Part shown: positions 51,701 through 58,761 of the stretch, in pieces
Layout: every line of letters begins with the position of its first letter
Position numbering within the stretch: the first letter of the stretch is position 1
Notes under the pieces: generated by a model
Databases searched by the model: none
What the model was told of the DNA's origin: nothing
Seen by the model: only the letters and a program-made list of their open reading frames with translations
Position numbers and translations under genes: made by a program
From: Terriglobia bacterium
GTDB lineage: Bacteria > Acidobacteriota > Terriglobia > Bryobacterales > Bryobacteraceae
Length of the DNA: 64,000 nt
NCBI GenBank assembly: GCA_020073445.1
Contig: JAIQFE010000005.1
Location: 1-64,000, forward strand
Direction of reading: 5' to 3'

Positions 51701-52849
51701 CCAGGAAACGAAATCGACCATCGACGTGTCGTTATAGAAGTTGGTCTTCCCGTAATACTGGTTGTTGTCCCAGGTCCAACCGGACGTGGTCTGGCCGGGA
51801 CACAGCTCCATCCGCATCTCATCCAGCCCGCCCGGCTGGACGTAAATTTTGTTGCCGGTGAAGACGATGGGCCCACCCTGGCAATTCACTTCCGGGCCGC
51901 CCGCGCCTCCTGCGAAGACGTTGTTGGTGACGGTCATGTCGTCGCCCGTGGTGTACTGGCCGAACGTGTTGAATCCATAGTTGGCGCTGGGCGTGAAGAA
52001 GGAGAAGTTCTGGTCGACCTGGATATCCTTTCTCTGCGCGCCGCCCGCGATGATGTAGTTGTATTGGTAGTTCTCGTAAGGCCACGACGAATTATTGAAG
52101 CTCGCGTTCCCGAACAGCCGGAATCCGACCACGTTGGCGCTGCCGCTGCCATAGATCTGGAAGCCCTCGTCCGCGTTGTCCGACGAAAAGTTGTCGACCA
52201 GGAACTTGGTGCCGGTGATGTTCTGCATGTAGAAGCCATGCCCGTGATTCCGGTCCGTGCCGACCCAGCCGTTGTAGTAAGACAGATTCCCGTAGAAAAC
52301 GGAATCGTTGGACACCGCATAGGCGGAAAACCCTTCGGCGGTGTCATGCACGATGTTGTTGATGAATCGCACTCCCGGCGCGAAAACAGCCACTCCGAAC
52401 GCGTTGGGTGAGGACGAGCCGGGCTGATTGATGTAGCGCGTGGGGTTCGAGTCCATGATCTCCAGGCCCCAGAACCATGAATAAGCGCCATTGACGGCGA
52501 GCACGTACTCGCATCCCCGGCCATCGAGAGTCGCCCGCTCTCCCTGATAGTTGCGGATGACGATCGGAGCCGAGACCGTGCCGGCCACCGTGCTGCTGTA
52601 GCCGTTGGAATTCGGAGGGATATAGGTACCGCCTCGCAGCCAAACGGAGTCGCCTGGATGAATGCGCCCTCCCGCGCCTGCCAGCGCCGTCGGCAGATCC
52701 CATGGCGAAGAGATGGATCCGGTGTTGGAGCTCTGGCCTGTGGGGGCAGCGTAAAAATCCGCCGCGTCGATCGGCCCTAATGTCAGCAGGGCGGCTAAGC
52801 CTATCCAACGAAAGCTGTTCGAGATCGCAGGGTACGAATATTTTTTCAT
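48800..52849 (-). CDS. Giant secreted beta-helix protein with Ig-like and two LamG domains
   Basis: The ATG at 52849 gives a signal peptide (MKKYSYPAISNSFRWIGLAA); further in-frame starts lie upstream to 52918. The 1349 residues comprise a right-handed parallel beta-helix (about 30-480, with RFINNIVHDTAEGFSAYAVS), two Ig-like repeats (about 505-680, ending in the ATSVADxSKSAxATI pattern) and a CBM-like domain (about 690-850). Then come a Pro-Thr linker, LamG 1, a second Pro-Thr linker and LamG 2. It is a surface or secreted polysaccharide-binding or degrading protein. No catalytic residues can be assigned. It is convergent with the ADOP permease, 11 bases away. Confidence 0.82.
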   Translation of the reverse strand: MKKYSYPAISNSFRWIGLAALLTLGPIDAADFYAAPTGQSSNTGSISSPWDLPTALAGAGGRIHPGDSVWLRGGTYIPPNSNGYSSTVAGTVSAPIVIRNYQGERATLDGRGCEYVLAVNGAYSWFWGLEIMDSNPTRYINQPGSSSPNAFGVAVFAPGVRFINNIVHDTAEGFSAYAVSNDSVFYGNLSYYNGWVGTDRNHGHGFYMQNITGTKFLVDNFSSDNADEGFQIYGSGSANVVGFRLFGNASFNNSSWPYENYQYNYIIAGGAQRKDIQVDQNFSFFTPSANYGFNTFGQYTTGDDMTVTNNVFAGGAGGPEVNCQGGPIVFTGNKIYVQPGGLDEMRMELCPGQTTSGWTWDNNQYYGKTNFYNDTSMVDFVSWKLSRGFDAHSTMNTSAPTGKWIYVRPNQYESKRANIVIYNWDLSSAVPVDLSGVLAAGDPFVIHDTQNFYGSPVASGTYTGAPISIPMTGLTKATPSGFAAPPHTAPLFGTFIVTSSNSTAGVSVYVSPGTANLGPNQQQQFSATVQGNTNQSVTWSTSGPGSISSTGLYTAPAAISGTPTVTVTATSVADATKSASATISLSGASVSVSISVSPSSSSLLGGGQQQFSATVSGSTNQSVTWSLSGTGTLVNGLYTALASISSQQSATITATSVADPSKSAQATITLVPTGPPTSTWATPSQSVTLYAEAESGTRIAPMATATDANASGGSYVATPTGSAGSVAFTFNVPVAGAYGLWGRVLAVDSSADSFIVSVDNGTTDIWDVAEGVWSPNWQWRLAVGRGPAGTTPGAISPRLFTLTAGTHTFLIAGRDPNTKLDLVALTNDPRVIPVVPTPTPAPTPTPTPTPTPTPTPTPTPTPTPTPTSGPLPSGLIGRWTFDAADTSSTQAFDKSGNGYTGTLAGSVTRTAGQLGDAYAFANNGSINMYYALQAELNKNLTLAAWIKTTNSTRSEALLSKYDTALGYGYILRTTAAGKVELEVGTYNAAVYGNKIATDTTKINDGQWHHVAVTITLNNNVSFYVDGVSTSVSPLKVTGAGSNYAWLQVGQVGYAPLGNYFNGSMDDVQIYNRALSASEIAGIVTSSGAVVTSTPTPAPTPTPTPAPDPTPTPTPTPTPTPTPTPAPTTTPTPGTTPAGLIGRWTFDAADTNGTQTFDKSGNGYTGTISGSVTRTAGVVNEAYTFATNGSINMYYASQAELNKNLTLAAWIKTTNSTRPEAFISKYDAALGYGYVLRTTAAGKLELEVGTYNAAVYGQKIATDAAKINDGQWHHVAVTISLNSNVAFYVDGALTSVSPIKVTGAGSNYAWLLVGQAGYAGLGNYFNGSLDDVQIYNRALSATEIAGLAGH
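48806..49438 (-). repeat. LamG domain copy 2 (internal duplication)
   Basis: This stretch encodes the second LamG (concanavalin-like) domain, starting at GLIGRWTFDAADTNGTQTFD. By eye it differs from copy 1 at about 33 of roughly 206 residues, so the two are about 84 percent identical. The corresponding DNA is also closely similar. The domain contains WHHVAVTISLNSNVAFYVDG. Confidence 0.85.
49450..49580. repeat. Pro-Thr linker coding repeat between LamG domains
   Basis: Degenerate hexanucleotide repeats of the form GGNGTN on the plus strand encode alternating Pro and Thr residues on the minus strand, with a few Ala and Asp. It forms an extended linker between the two LamG domains. It has no spacer structure, so it is not a CRISPR array. 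Confidence 0.85.
49605..50231 (-). repeat. LamG domain copy 1 (internal duplication)
   Basis: The first LamG domain starts GLIGRWTFDAADTSSTQAFD and ends in DDVQIYNRALSASEIAGI. It is the partner of the near-identical copy at 48806-49438, flanked on both sides by Pro-Thr linkers. Confidence 0.85.
50240..50345. repeat. Second Pro-Thr linker coding repeat
   Basis: As in the linker at 49450-49580, GGNGTN-type repeats encode a Pro-Thr-rich stretch (over 25 residues). It separates the CBM-like domain from LamG copy 1. These low-complexity stretches are candidates for slipped-strand length variation. Confidence 0.85.
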
Positions 52850-53018
52850 TTGAGTCGTAAGAGGAGACCCGGCGCCGTGTCTAGTACCGGCATGAGTCGC
52901 AGTCATGGTCCTTCGCATTCCGAGGTACTGATCGACCCAAACGGGCCAACCATGTCGATTTTGGAGCGGTATTTTTTGCCTTACGACTACGCGCTGCTTC
53001 GGTCATAGGAAGGCTGAA

Positions 53019-54806
53019 TTGAGAAGCTTAAGAACGGGGAGTAAGGTGCGATTTAAGTGTTCATTCCGGGCAGCCGATAGACAAGCGATGATCCGTCCTG
53101 AAACGGCGCCTCGGGACGTCACACTCAAAGAGTCTCCTGCGGCAGCCAACAAGTCTCGTCTGAAACTGGTGTACGGCGCGACGTTGGGAGTTTTCCTCTT
53201 CTTCCTGCAGCAGGTGGCGGTGATTTCCGGTGTATTAGCGCCGCCCCCGGGCTATGAACCCGCATGGGCACTGCGCAGCCTGGATTTGCCGCAGTACGTC
53301 ACTTGGCTGGCCGCCGGCCGTACAAGCTTCTTGCTCCCCAATTACCACGCCCCTTGGGTCAGCGAGCCAGCGGCGTTCCAGCCCCTATTTCTGGTGGCAG
53401 GATGGATTCCCCTGCCTCCTTTGGCGGCGTATCAGGTGCTTAGCCTGGTGCTCTACATCGCGGCGGGTATGGCCCTGATATATGCGGTTCGCGTGTTCTG
53501 TCCCGAGCATCCCGGCTACGCGCTTCTGGCTTCCGCCTGTGCCATGCCCCTGTGGCTTCTGGTTCTTACCATCAGCAAGATCTTTCACTCGTTATTGCTC
53601 TTCGGACTTGGACTTTCGGGGATTGTCAGCTACACCTACAACAGTGCCGACGGCCTATTTCGCGGGGGTCTGGTCGCGGCTCCGACGCTCAGCGCCGGGA
53701 CTGCCTTTGTGCTGCTATTTATGGCCGTGCTGGCCGTGTACGTCAGGAATAGACAACTCCGCGAAGCCCGAATCCTTATGGCGCTGGCGTTCTTTTCGGC
53801 GTTCTTCCACCCGTTTGAGATCTACGTCATGGTGGCTGCGTCCGCGATCCCACTGTGGCAATGCGGCCGCTTCAAGACGTGGATCGGCGTGGCTGCCGCC
53901 GGCGCGCTAGGGACTGCGCCGTACGTGTTCGCGAGCATCAGCTCCGAGTGGCTCAGAGACGTCGGCGAGCGCATCCGGTATCCGATGTACGCCTTCTGGA
54001 TTCCCGAAAACTACGGCCTTCCGTTCTTCCTGCTCGTCTACCTTTTGCTGATCCGGTTCCGGATGTCTCGCCCGGAGGACCGCGTCCTGCAGAGCTGGTT
54101 CCTGGCGACCATCGTGCTCGCCTTCATTCCAGGAATCTCTTTCCCGTCGCACTTGTTTAACGGCTTCGTGTACTGTCTCGGCTTCCTTCTGGTCCAGCGG
54201 GTTGTGTCGGATCCGCAGCTTCTGCCGGTGTTGCACCGATACCGGCGAATGGCGATCTCGGCTCTTGCGGGCGTAGTCCTTGTTACGGGCGTCTCGTTTT
54301 TTCTGGTGTACCGGCAGCTTTGGAGCGATGGCAGGCGCGCCGAACCGGAATGGTTTCTCACTGCCGTTCGACCCGCGTCGGAGCGCACGCTCTTGGAGTG
54401 GCTTCAAACCCACGCGGATCGCAGGGACTTGGTTTTGAGCCCGCCGGAATTGGCGCCGTGGGTTGCCACGATCCCGCTTCCGAGCTTCGCGAGCCACGAT
54501 TTCTTCAGCATCACTTACACCGACCAGATGAAGCTGTCCGACGCCTTCTATCGGGGTGAGAATATGCAGAACGACCTTCTCGCCGCGTACGGAGTCCGGT
54601 TTGCCGTTGTGCCGGCGTCCAGCCCGGCGGTGAATCGGCTTCCCGCCGAAGCCTTCCGGGAGAGCATCGGACCCTGGCGAATCTACGAATTCCCAGACGC
54701 CCGAATGAAGCCATACCCGGGTCTGGCGGCGCTGGAGCCCAACCTCCAGACGTCTCCCCGCACGAAAGTGCTTCAGTGGCTGGCGCGCCTGCGCGCCCGA
54801 AATTAG
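53019..54806 (+). CDS. Polytopic membrane protein, glycosyltransferase-like, 595 aa
   Basis: A TTG at 53019 with GGAAGG upstream is the proposed start; an ATG at 53088 is the alternative. About ten TM segments are seen, for example YGATLGVFLFFLQQVAVISG and YQVLSLVLYIAAGMALIYAV, with a soluble C-terminal domain of about 180 residues (EWFLTAVRPASERTLLEWLQ, then LAPWVATIPLPSFASHDFF). The layout resembles membrane glycosyltransferases of the GT-C type, but I find no clear acidic motif in the first loop. I cannot name a family with confidence. It overlaps the convergent GT39-like gene by 4 bases. Confidence 0.65.
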   Translation: MRSLRTGSKVRFKCSFRAADRQAMIRPETAPRDVTLKESPAAANKSRLKLVYGATLGVFLFFLQQVAVISGVLAPPPGYEPAWALRSLDLPQYVTWLAAGRTSFLLPNYHAPWVSEPAAFQPLFLVAGWIPLPPLAAYQVLSLVLYIAAGMALIYAVRVFCPEHPGYALLASACAMPLWLLVLTISKIFHSLLLFGLGLSGIVSYTYNSADGLFRGGLVAAPTLSAGTAFVLLFMAVLAVYVRNRQLREARILMALAFFSAFFHPFEIYVMVAASAIPLWQCGRFKTWIGVAAAGALGTAPYVFASISSEWLRDVGERIRYPMYAFWIPENYGLPFFLLVYLLLIRFRMSRPEDRVLQSWFLATIVLAFIPGISFPSHLFNGFVYCLGFLLVQRVVSDPQLLPVLHRYRRMAISALAGVVLVTGVSFFLVYRQLWSDGRRAEPEWFLTAVRPASERTLLEWLQTHADRRDLVLSPPELAPWVATIPLPSFASHDFFSITYTDQMKLSDAFYRGENMQNDLLAAYGVRFAVVPASSPAVNRLPAEAFRESIGPWRIYEFPDARMKPYPGLAALEPNLQTSPRTKVLQWLARLRARN

Positions 54807-56404
54807 CGCGCAGCCGAAGATACCGCCGGGTCCACCTGGAAAATGGAAGAGCGCCCACTCTGAAACACTCGCCGGAGTCCTGCATGGGATTCGACTATGC
54901 CGCGAGCATCTTCAGGCGCGTCAGGGATCAGAACGCCGTAGTCGGATTCGTGCATGTAGATGTAGTCGAGATGGTTCTCCGAAGCGAACGCGGAAATTCC
55001 GCGAAACGGCGCGAGCATGCGAGCCTGATCGTGGCGGTACCAATCGATCGGCATAATGCCGGTGCTCGCCGTGTGCCTGCCGGTGTAGAGATAGATGGCG
55101 GGATTCAGCGCCATCACGTTGAGATTCGCATCCACATGCTGGCCGATCCAACGGTACGCCTGGGCACGTTCTTCCCGATAGCTTTCGTTGGTGCGAGCCA
55201 GTTCAGGCAGTACGCGAAAGGTCATGTAAACCTGCGTCCAGAGCCCAAAGAGTGCGGCGCCAGCAGCCACGCCACCGATAAGCCACGCGGCCACCCGCTG
55301 GCTGCGATCGGCGTGCGACAGGGATCGCCGGATCATCTGGGCAAGGTTCTGGCCCTCCCAGATCAAGCCGGCGGCGAACAGAGGAATCAGCGGATACATC
55401 AGCCGCAGGTTGGGAGGAAAGTGCCAGACCAGCAGCTCCACCATGCTGAGCGCGGCGAACCACAGGTACGGTTGCAGAACGGGATCGCGACGGCGGCAGA
55501 ACAATCGCCAGAGGATGGCCACAGCGACGGTGTCGCGCACCAGCTGCATGAAGAACGAGGCGTCCTCCAACGGAAATAAGAGCGCGCCCATTTCGAACAG
55601 CATGTGCGCGAAATTGGTCCACACGACTGCGCCCAGATCGTTCCAGTGAACGTTGGCCAACTGAAATCCGAGATAGTTGGTGTTGTAGAGGCTGACGAAA
55701 TCCGTCGACCGTGATTGATGGAGCCGAGCCCAAACCATCCAGCCCGCAACCATCGGGACCATGGCCAACAAAAACGCCAGGGCCTCGCGGCGCTTTCTCC
55801 AGAATAGAAATGCCATAGGACCAGAGATGATCGCGACCACGCCGGCGCTGCGACCCAGGTATCCGATGCCCGCGAGCAGACCCGCTAATGCAGCCCAACG
55901 GGATCCGTCGACTTGTTGCCGCGCTTTGTCCAACGCGATGAGGGAGGCTAACAGGAAGCTCCCGTATAGCGTTTCGGTAGCGAGGGTTCCAGCGAACATC
56001 ACGGTATAGGGCTGAATCGCCAGCACGGCCACCGCCAGCCACCGATACGGTTCTGATAGTCCTGCGCGGCGAAACCAAGCGAAACATAACCACAAGAACG
56101 GCGGGATCATGGCCCACTGAATGGCCGTCGCGATCGTGAGGTTCTCCGGAAACCGGGGCTGAATGAGCCACGGGATGGTCATCAGCCAGGGCAGCAGCGG
56201 CGGATACTTGGTCTCATACGGCGTTTGCGGCAGGCTCGAGATGCGATAACCCTGCCCATCGGCCAGCGATTTCGACGCGATGTAGTAAATCGCGTCGTCG
56301 TGGGCCTGCCCAAACTGGGGCATGTGCCGGTTCTGCCACGCGAACCAAGCTGACGGTACCAGCAGCAGGGTGAATAAGAGCGCGATGGCGATGGTTCTCG
56401 GCAT
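54803..56404 (-). CDS. GT39-like (GT-C) membrane glycosyltransferase
   Basis: The ATG at 56404 gives 533 residues. The first periplasmic loop has the acidic pair HDDAIYYIASKSLADG typical of GT-C enzymes, then YETKYPPLLPWLMTIPWLIQ. Many TM segments follow, and a soluble C-terminal domain (GQHVDANLNVMALNPAIYLY). Such enzymes use a lipid-linked sugar donor to modify proteins, lipid A or polysaccharide. It faces the neighbouring acyltransferase gene divergently with 49 bases between them, and its 3' end touches the 595-residue membrane protein, so three surface-glycan genes are grouped. Confidence 0.8.
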   Translation of the reverse strand: MPRTIAIALLFTLLLVPSAWFAWQNRHMPQFGQAHDDAIYYIASKSLADGQGYRISSLPQTPYETKYPPLLPWLMTIPWLIQPRFPENLTIATAIQWAMIPPFLWLCFAWFRRAGLSEPYRWLAVAVLAIQPYTVMFAGTLATETLYGSFLLASLIALDKARQQVDGSRWAALAGLLAGIGYLGRSAGVVAIISGPMAFLFWRKRREALAFLLAMVPMVAGWMVWARLHQSRSTDFVSLYNTNYLGFQLANVHWNDLGAVVWTNFAHMLFEMGALLFPLEDASFFMQLVRDTVAVAILWRLFCRRRDPVLQPYLWFAALSMVELLVWHFPPNLRLMYPLIPLFAAGLIWEGQNLAQMIRRSLSHADRSQRVAAWLIGGVAAGAALFGLWTQVYMTFRVLPELARTNESYREERAQAYRWIGQHVDANLNVMALNPAIYLYTGRHTASTGIMPIDWYRHDQARMLAPFRGISAFASENHLDYIYMHESDYGVLIPDAPEDARGIVESHAGLRRVFQSGRSSIFQVDPAVSSAAR

Positions 56405-56453
56405 GGTCGGGTGGCCCTCTTCTATCGGATGGATCCCACCGATAAATAAGGGG

Positions 56454-57650
56454 ATGAGGCGGATTCCACTCCTGGACGGCTGGCGCGCGGTGGCCATCGC
56501 TTTGGTGCTGGTCCATCACGTGGTCCAGGGCTTTTACTCCTCCCAGGACACTTATGCGGCCGACATCACGCGCTATGGAGCGTTTGGGGTCGACATCTTC
56601 TTTGGGCTAAGCGGCCTGCTGATCACGCGCCTGCTGCTCGAAGAATGGAAGTCCGCCGGCGGTTTCCACCTGCAGCAATTTTACGTGCGGCGAGCATTTC
56701 GCATCCTGCCACCGGTCTTTGTCTTCCTGGCCGTGTATACGACAGCGGGGCTGTCGAAGTCGACGACGGAGGTAGTATCCAGCCTGCTGTTCTTCCGCAA
56801 CTATGTACCCTCGCGTCTCACTGGATTCGGAACGGGACACTTGTGGTCGTTGGCGGTGGAGGAGCATTTCTACCTGATCTGGCCCGGACTTTTGGCACTA
56901 CTGGGACCGCGGCGTTCGCGGCACACGGCGGCCTGGCTCGCGCTGGGCTTCGGCGTGTGGCGCATGATCGAATCGCAGTTGGCCACGCCGTTGTTCCCAG
57001 AGGTGCCGGCGCACTTTCGGACCGATCTTCGGCTGGACGCCTTGCTGTGGGGCTGCCTGGTGGCGTTTCTCCTGGATGGCGCGAAAGAACGGGAGCATTT
57101 CGCAAGACAGACTCGCCTGCCCTACTGGCTGGGAGCCGTTGCGCTCGCGATCCTGTGTGTCCGCTACTACTCCCCGGCCACCAGCATCGGCGTGGCGCTG
57201 CTGATTCCGGTTATTCTCGCGGGGACGCTGGTGCATCCGCACTGGTGGATCAGCCAAGCGCTGAGTTGGGGGCCGCTGGCATGGCTCGGCCGGATTTCCT
57301 ACAGCCTGTATCTTTGGCAGGAACTATTCCTGACACCTGGCTGGGAGCCGGCATCGCAATGGTGGCGGCACTGGCCGTGGAACTTGCTCGTGTCGCTGGC
57401 CGCGGCGATCGTAAGCTACTACCTTGTGGAGAAACCGCTGATCCGCGTGGGACGGCGGCTGGCGGCTGGACTAGCTAAAGACCTTCCTGCTGGCGTCGAT
57501 CTTCAAAAACAATACAGCGGCGATCAGGCACAGGCCGGCCGTCATCAGGAAGGGCACGTTCCAGCCGTATCGAGCAGCGGTGTAAGTGACCACGGTCGCC
57601 GCCACCGCGCCGCCGATATTGCCGAGCATGTTCATGACGGCGGAAACTGA
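56454..57650 (+). CDS. OafA/YrhL-type acyltransferase-3 membrane protein
   Basis: The ATG at 56454 starts MRRIPLLDGWRAVAIALVLV, the typical acyltransferase-3 opening. The catalytic His-containing LVHHVVQGFY, then FGVDIFFGLSGLLITRLLLE, QFYVRRAFRILPPVFVFLAV and SLAVEEHFYLIWPG follow. About ten TM helices end at LVEKPLIRVGRRLAAG. It O-acylates surface glycans or lipids. The coding sequence runs some 60 residues beyond the usual family end (after about residue 340). This extension lies entirely on the complementary strand of the MFS gene. The natural stop seems to have been lost by a frameshift. Confidence 0.82.
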   Translation: MRRIPLLDGWRAVAIALVLVHHVVQGFYSSQDTYAADITRYGAFGVDIFFGLSGLLITRLLLEEWKSAGGFHLQQFYVRRAFRILPPVFVFLAVYTTAGLSKSTTEVVSSLLFFRNYVPSRLTGFGTGHLWSLAVEEHFYLIWPGLLALLGPRRSRHTAAWLALGFGVWRMIESQLATPLFPEVPAHFRTDLRLDALLWGCLVAFLLDGAKEREHFARQTRLPYWLGAVALAILCVRYYSPATSIGVALLIPVILAGTLVHPHWWISQALSWGPLAWLGRISYSLYLWQELFLTPGWEPASQWWRHWPWNLLVSLAAAIVSYYLVEKPLIRVGRRLAAGLAKDLPAGVDLQKQYSGDQAQAGRHQEGHVPAVSSSGVSDHGRRHRAADIAEHVHDGGN

Positions 57651-58760
57651 ACCGGCATAGTCGCCGCCGATATCGAGCGTGACCGCCCAGGAGATACCGA
57701 CGGTCCACTCCAGTCCGAAGAACGCCACGCAGTAACACGCCACCGATACTTTGGGATCATGGGCAAGCACGGCCGGCACAGTCGCGGCCGCCGACAGCAG
57801 GAATCCCGCGATCGCCACCCAGCGCCGCGCCAGATTGACGTTGCCGGTGCGGTGCAGCACGATGTCGGAGAACCATCCGCCCGCCAAATCGCCGATCACG
57901 CCCGCCAATAAGGGAAAACTAGCGTAGATTCCCATCTGCGCGAGCGTCATGCCCTTGGATTGACGTAGGTAGGTGGGGAACCAATCCTGATACACGTTCA
58001 GGTTGTAGTTGTAGAAGAAATACATCACGGACAGGACCCACAGGTTCCCGTGGGACAGAATCTGACTCCATGGAACCTTGCCCTTACCTTTGCGCTTGAC
58101 GCCGCCCGCGATCAACTCGCGCTCGGTATCGTTCACGCCGTGATGTTCCTCGGGCGTGTCGCGATAGTAGAAGTACCAGACGAACGACCAAACCACCCCC
58201 AGAACTCCGAATGCGTAAAATGCAGCGCGCCATCCAAAGAACGGCACGATCAGGAGAGCCACAATCGGAGGCGTGATGGCGCCGCCAAGGCGCGATCCTG
58301 CATGCGTAATCCCTTGCGCGAAACCGCGTTCGGTAGGCCGCATCCAACGAGAAAGCGATCGCGTGGCGATGGGAAACGCACCAGCTTCCCCCAATCCGAA
58401 GAAAACCTGGATGACGATCATCGATGCGGCGCTCCAGGCAAGTGCGGTGAGCGCGGTGAAAGCGCTCCACCAGCTCACGACCATGGTCAGCGCGCGGCGT
58501 GCTCCGATGGTGTCTCCCAGCCAGCCTCCTGGGACCTGGAACAAGGCGTACGCCATGCGAAAGGCGAACGTCACCCAGCCCATGGCGGTCAGCGAAATTC
58601 CCAGTTCCTCCATGATCGCCGGCCGGGTTGTCGCCAGAACCTGGCGATCCATATAGGTAATCATGTAGGCGGCCACAGTCAGCCCCAGGACAATGTGGCG
58701 CACATGCGTGGGACGGGTCTGCGCGGGTTCGGGGCTGTGCGCGGTCACAAGTTGAGCCAT
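57471..58760 (-). CDS. MFS transporter, ACS (anion:cation symporter) family
   Basis: The 429 residues have the ACS-family pattern: TM1 GLTVAAYMITYMDRQVLATT (with the MDRQ motif), then AYALFQVPGGWLGDTIGARR, FFGLGEAGAFPIATRSLSRW and AQGITHAGSRLGGAITPPIV. Members carry organic acids such as glucarate, galactonate or phthalate. The gene overlaps the FAD/Fe-S dehydrogenase operonically (1-base gap to the gene ending at 58762). This suggests uptake of a 2-hydroxy acid or sugar acid. Its 3' 180 bases overlap the convergent acyltransferase gene. Confidence 0.87.
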   Translation of the reverse strand: MAQLVTAHSPEPAQTRPTHVRHIVLGLTVAAYMITYMDRQVLATTRPAIMEELGISLTAMGWVTFAFRMAYALFQVPGGWLGDTIGARRALTMVVSWWSAFTALTALAWSAASMIVIQVFFGLGEAGAFPIATRSLSRWMRPTERGFAQGITHAGSRLGGAITPPIVALLIVPFFGWRAAFYAFGVLGVVWSFVWYFYYRDTPEEHHGVNDTERELIAGGVKRKGKGKVPWSQILSHGNLWVLSVMYFFYNYNLNVYQDWFPTYLRQSKGMTLAQMGIYASFPLLAGVIGDLAGGWFSDIVLHRTGNVNLARRWVAIAGFLLSAAATVPAVLAHDPKVSVACYCVAFFGLEWTVGISWAVTLDIGGDYAGSVSAVMNMLGNIGGAVAATVVTYTAARYGWNVPFLMTAGLCLIAAVLFLKIDASRKVFS

Positions 58761-58761
58761 T

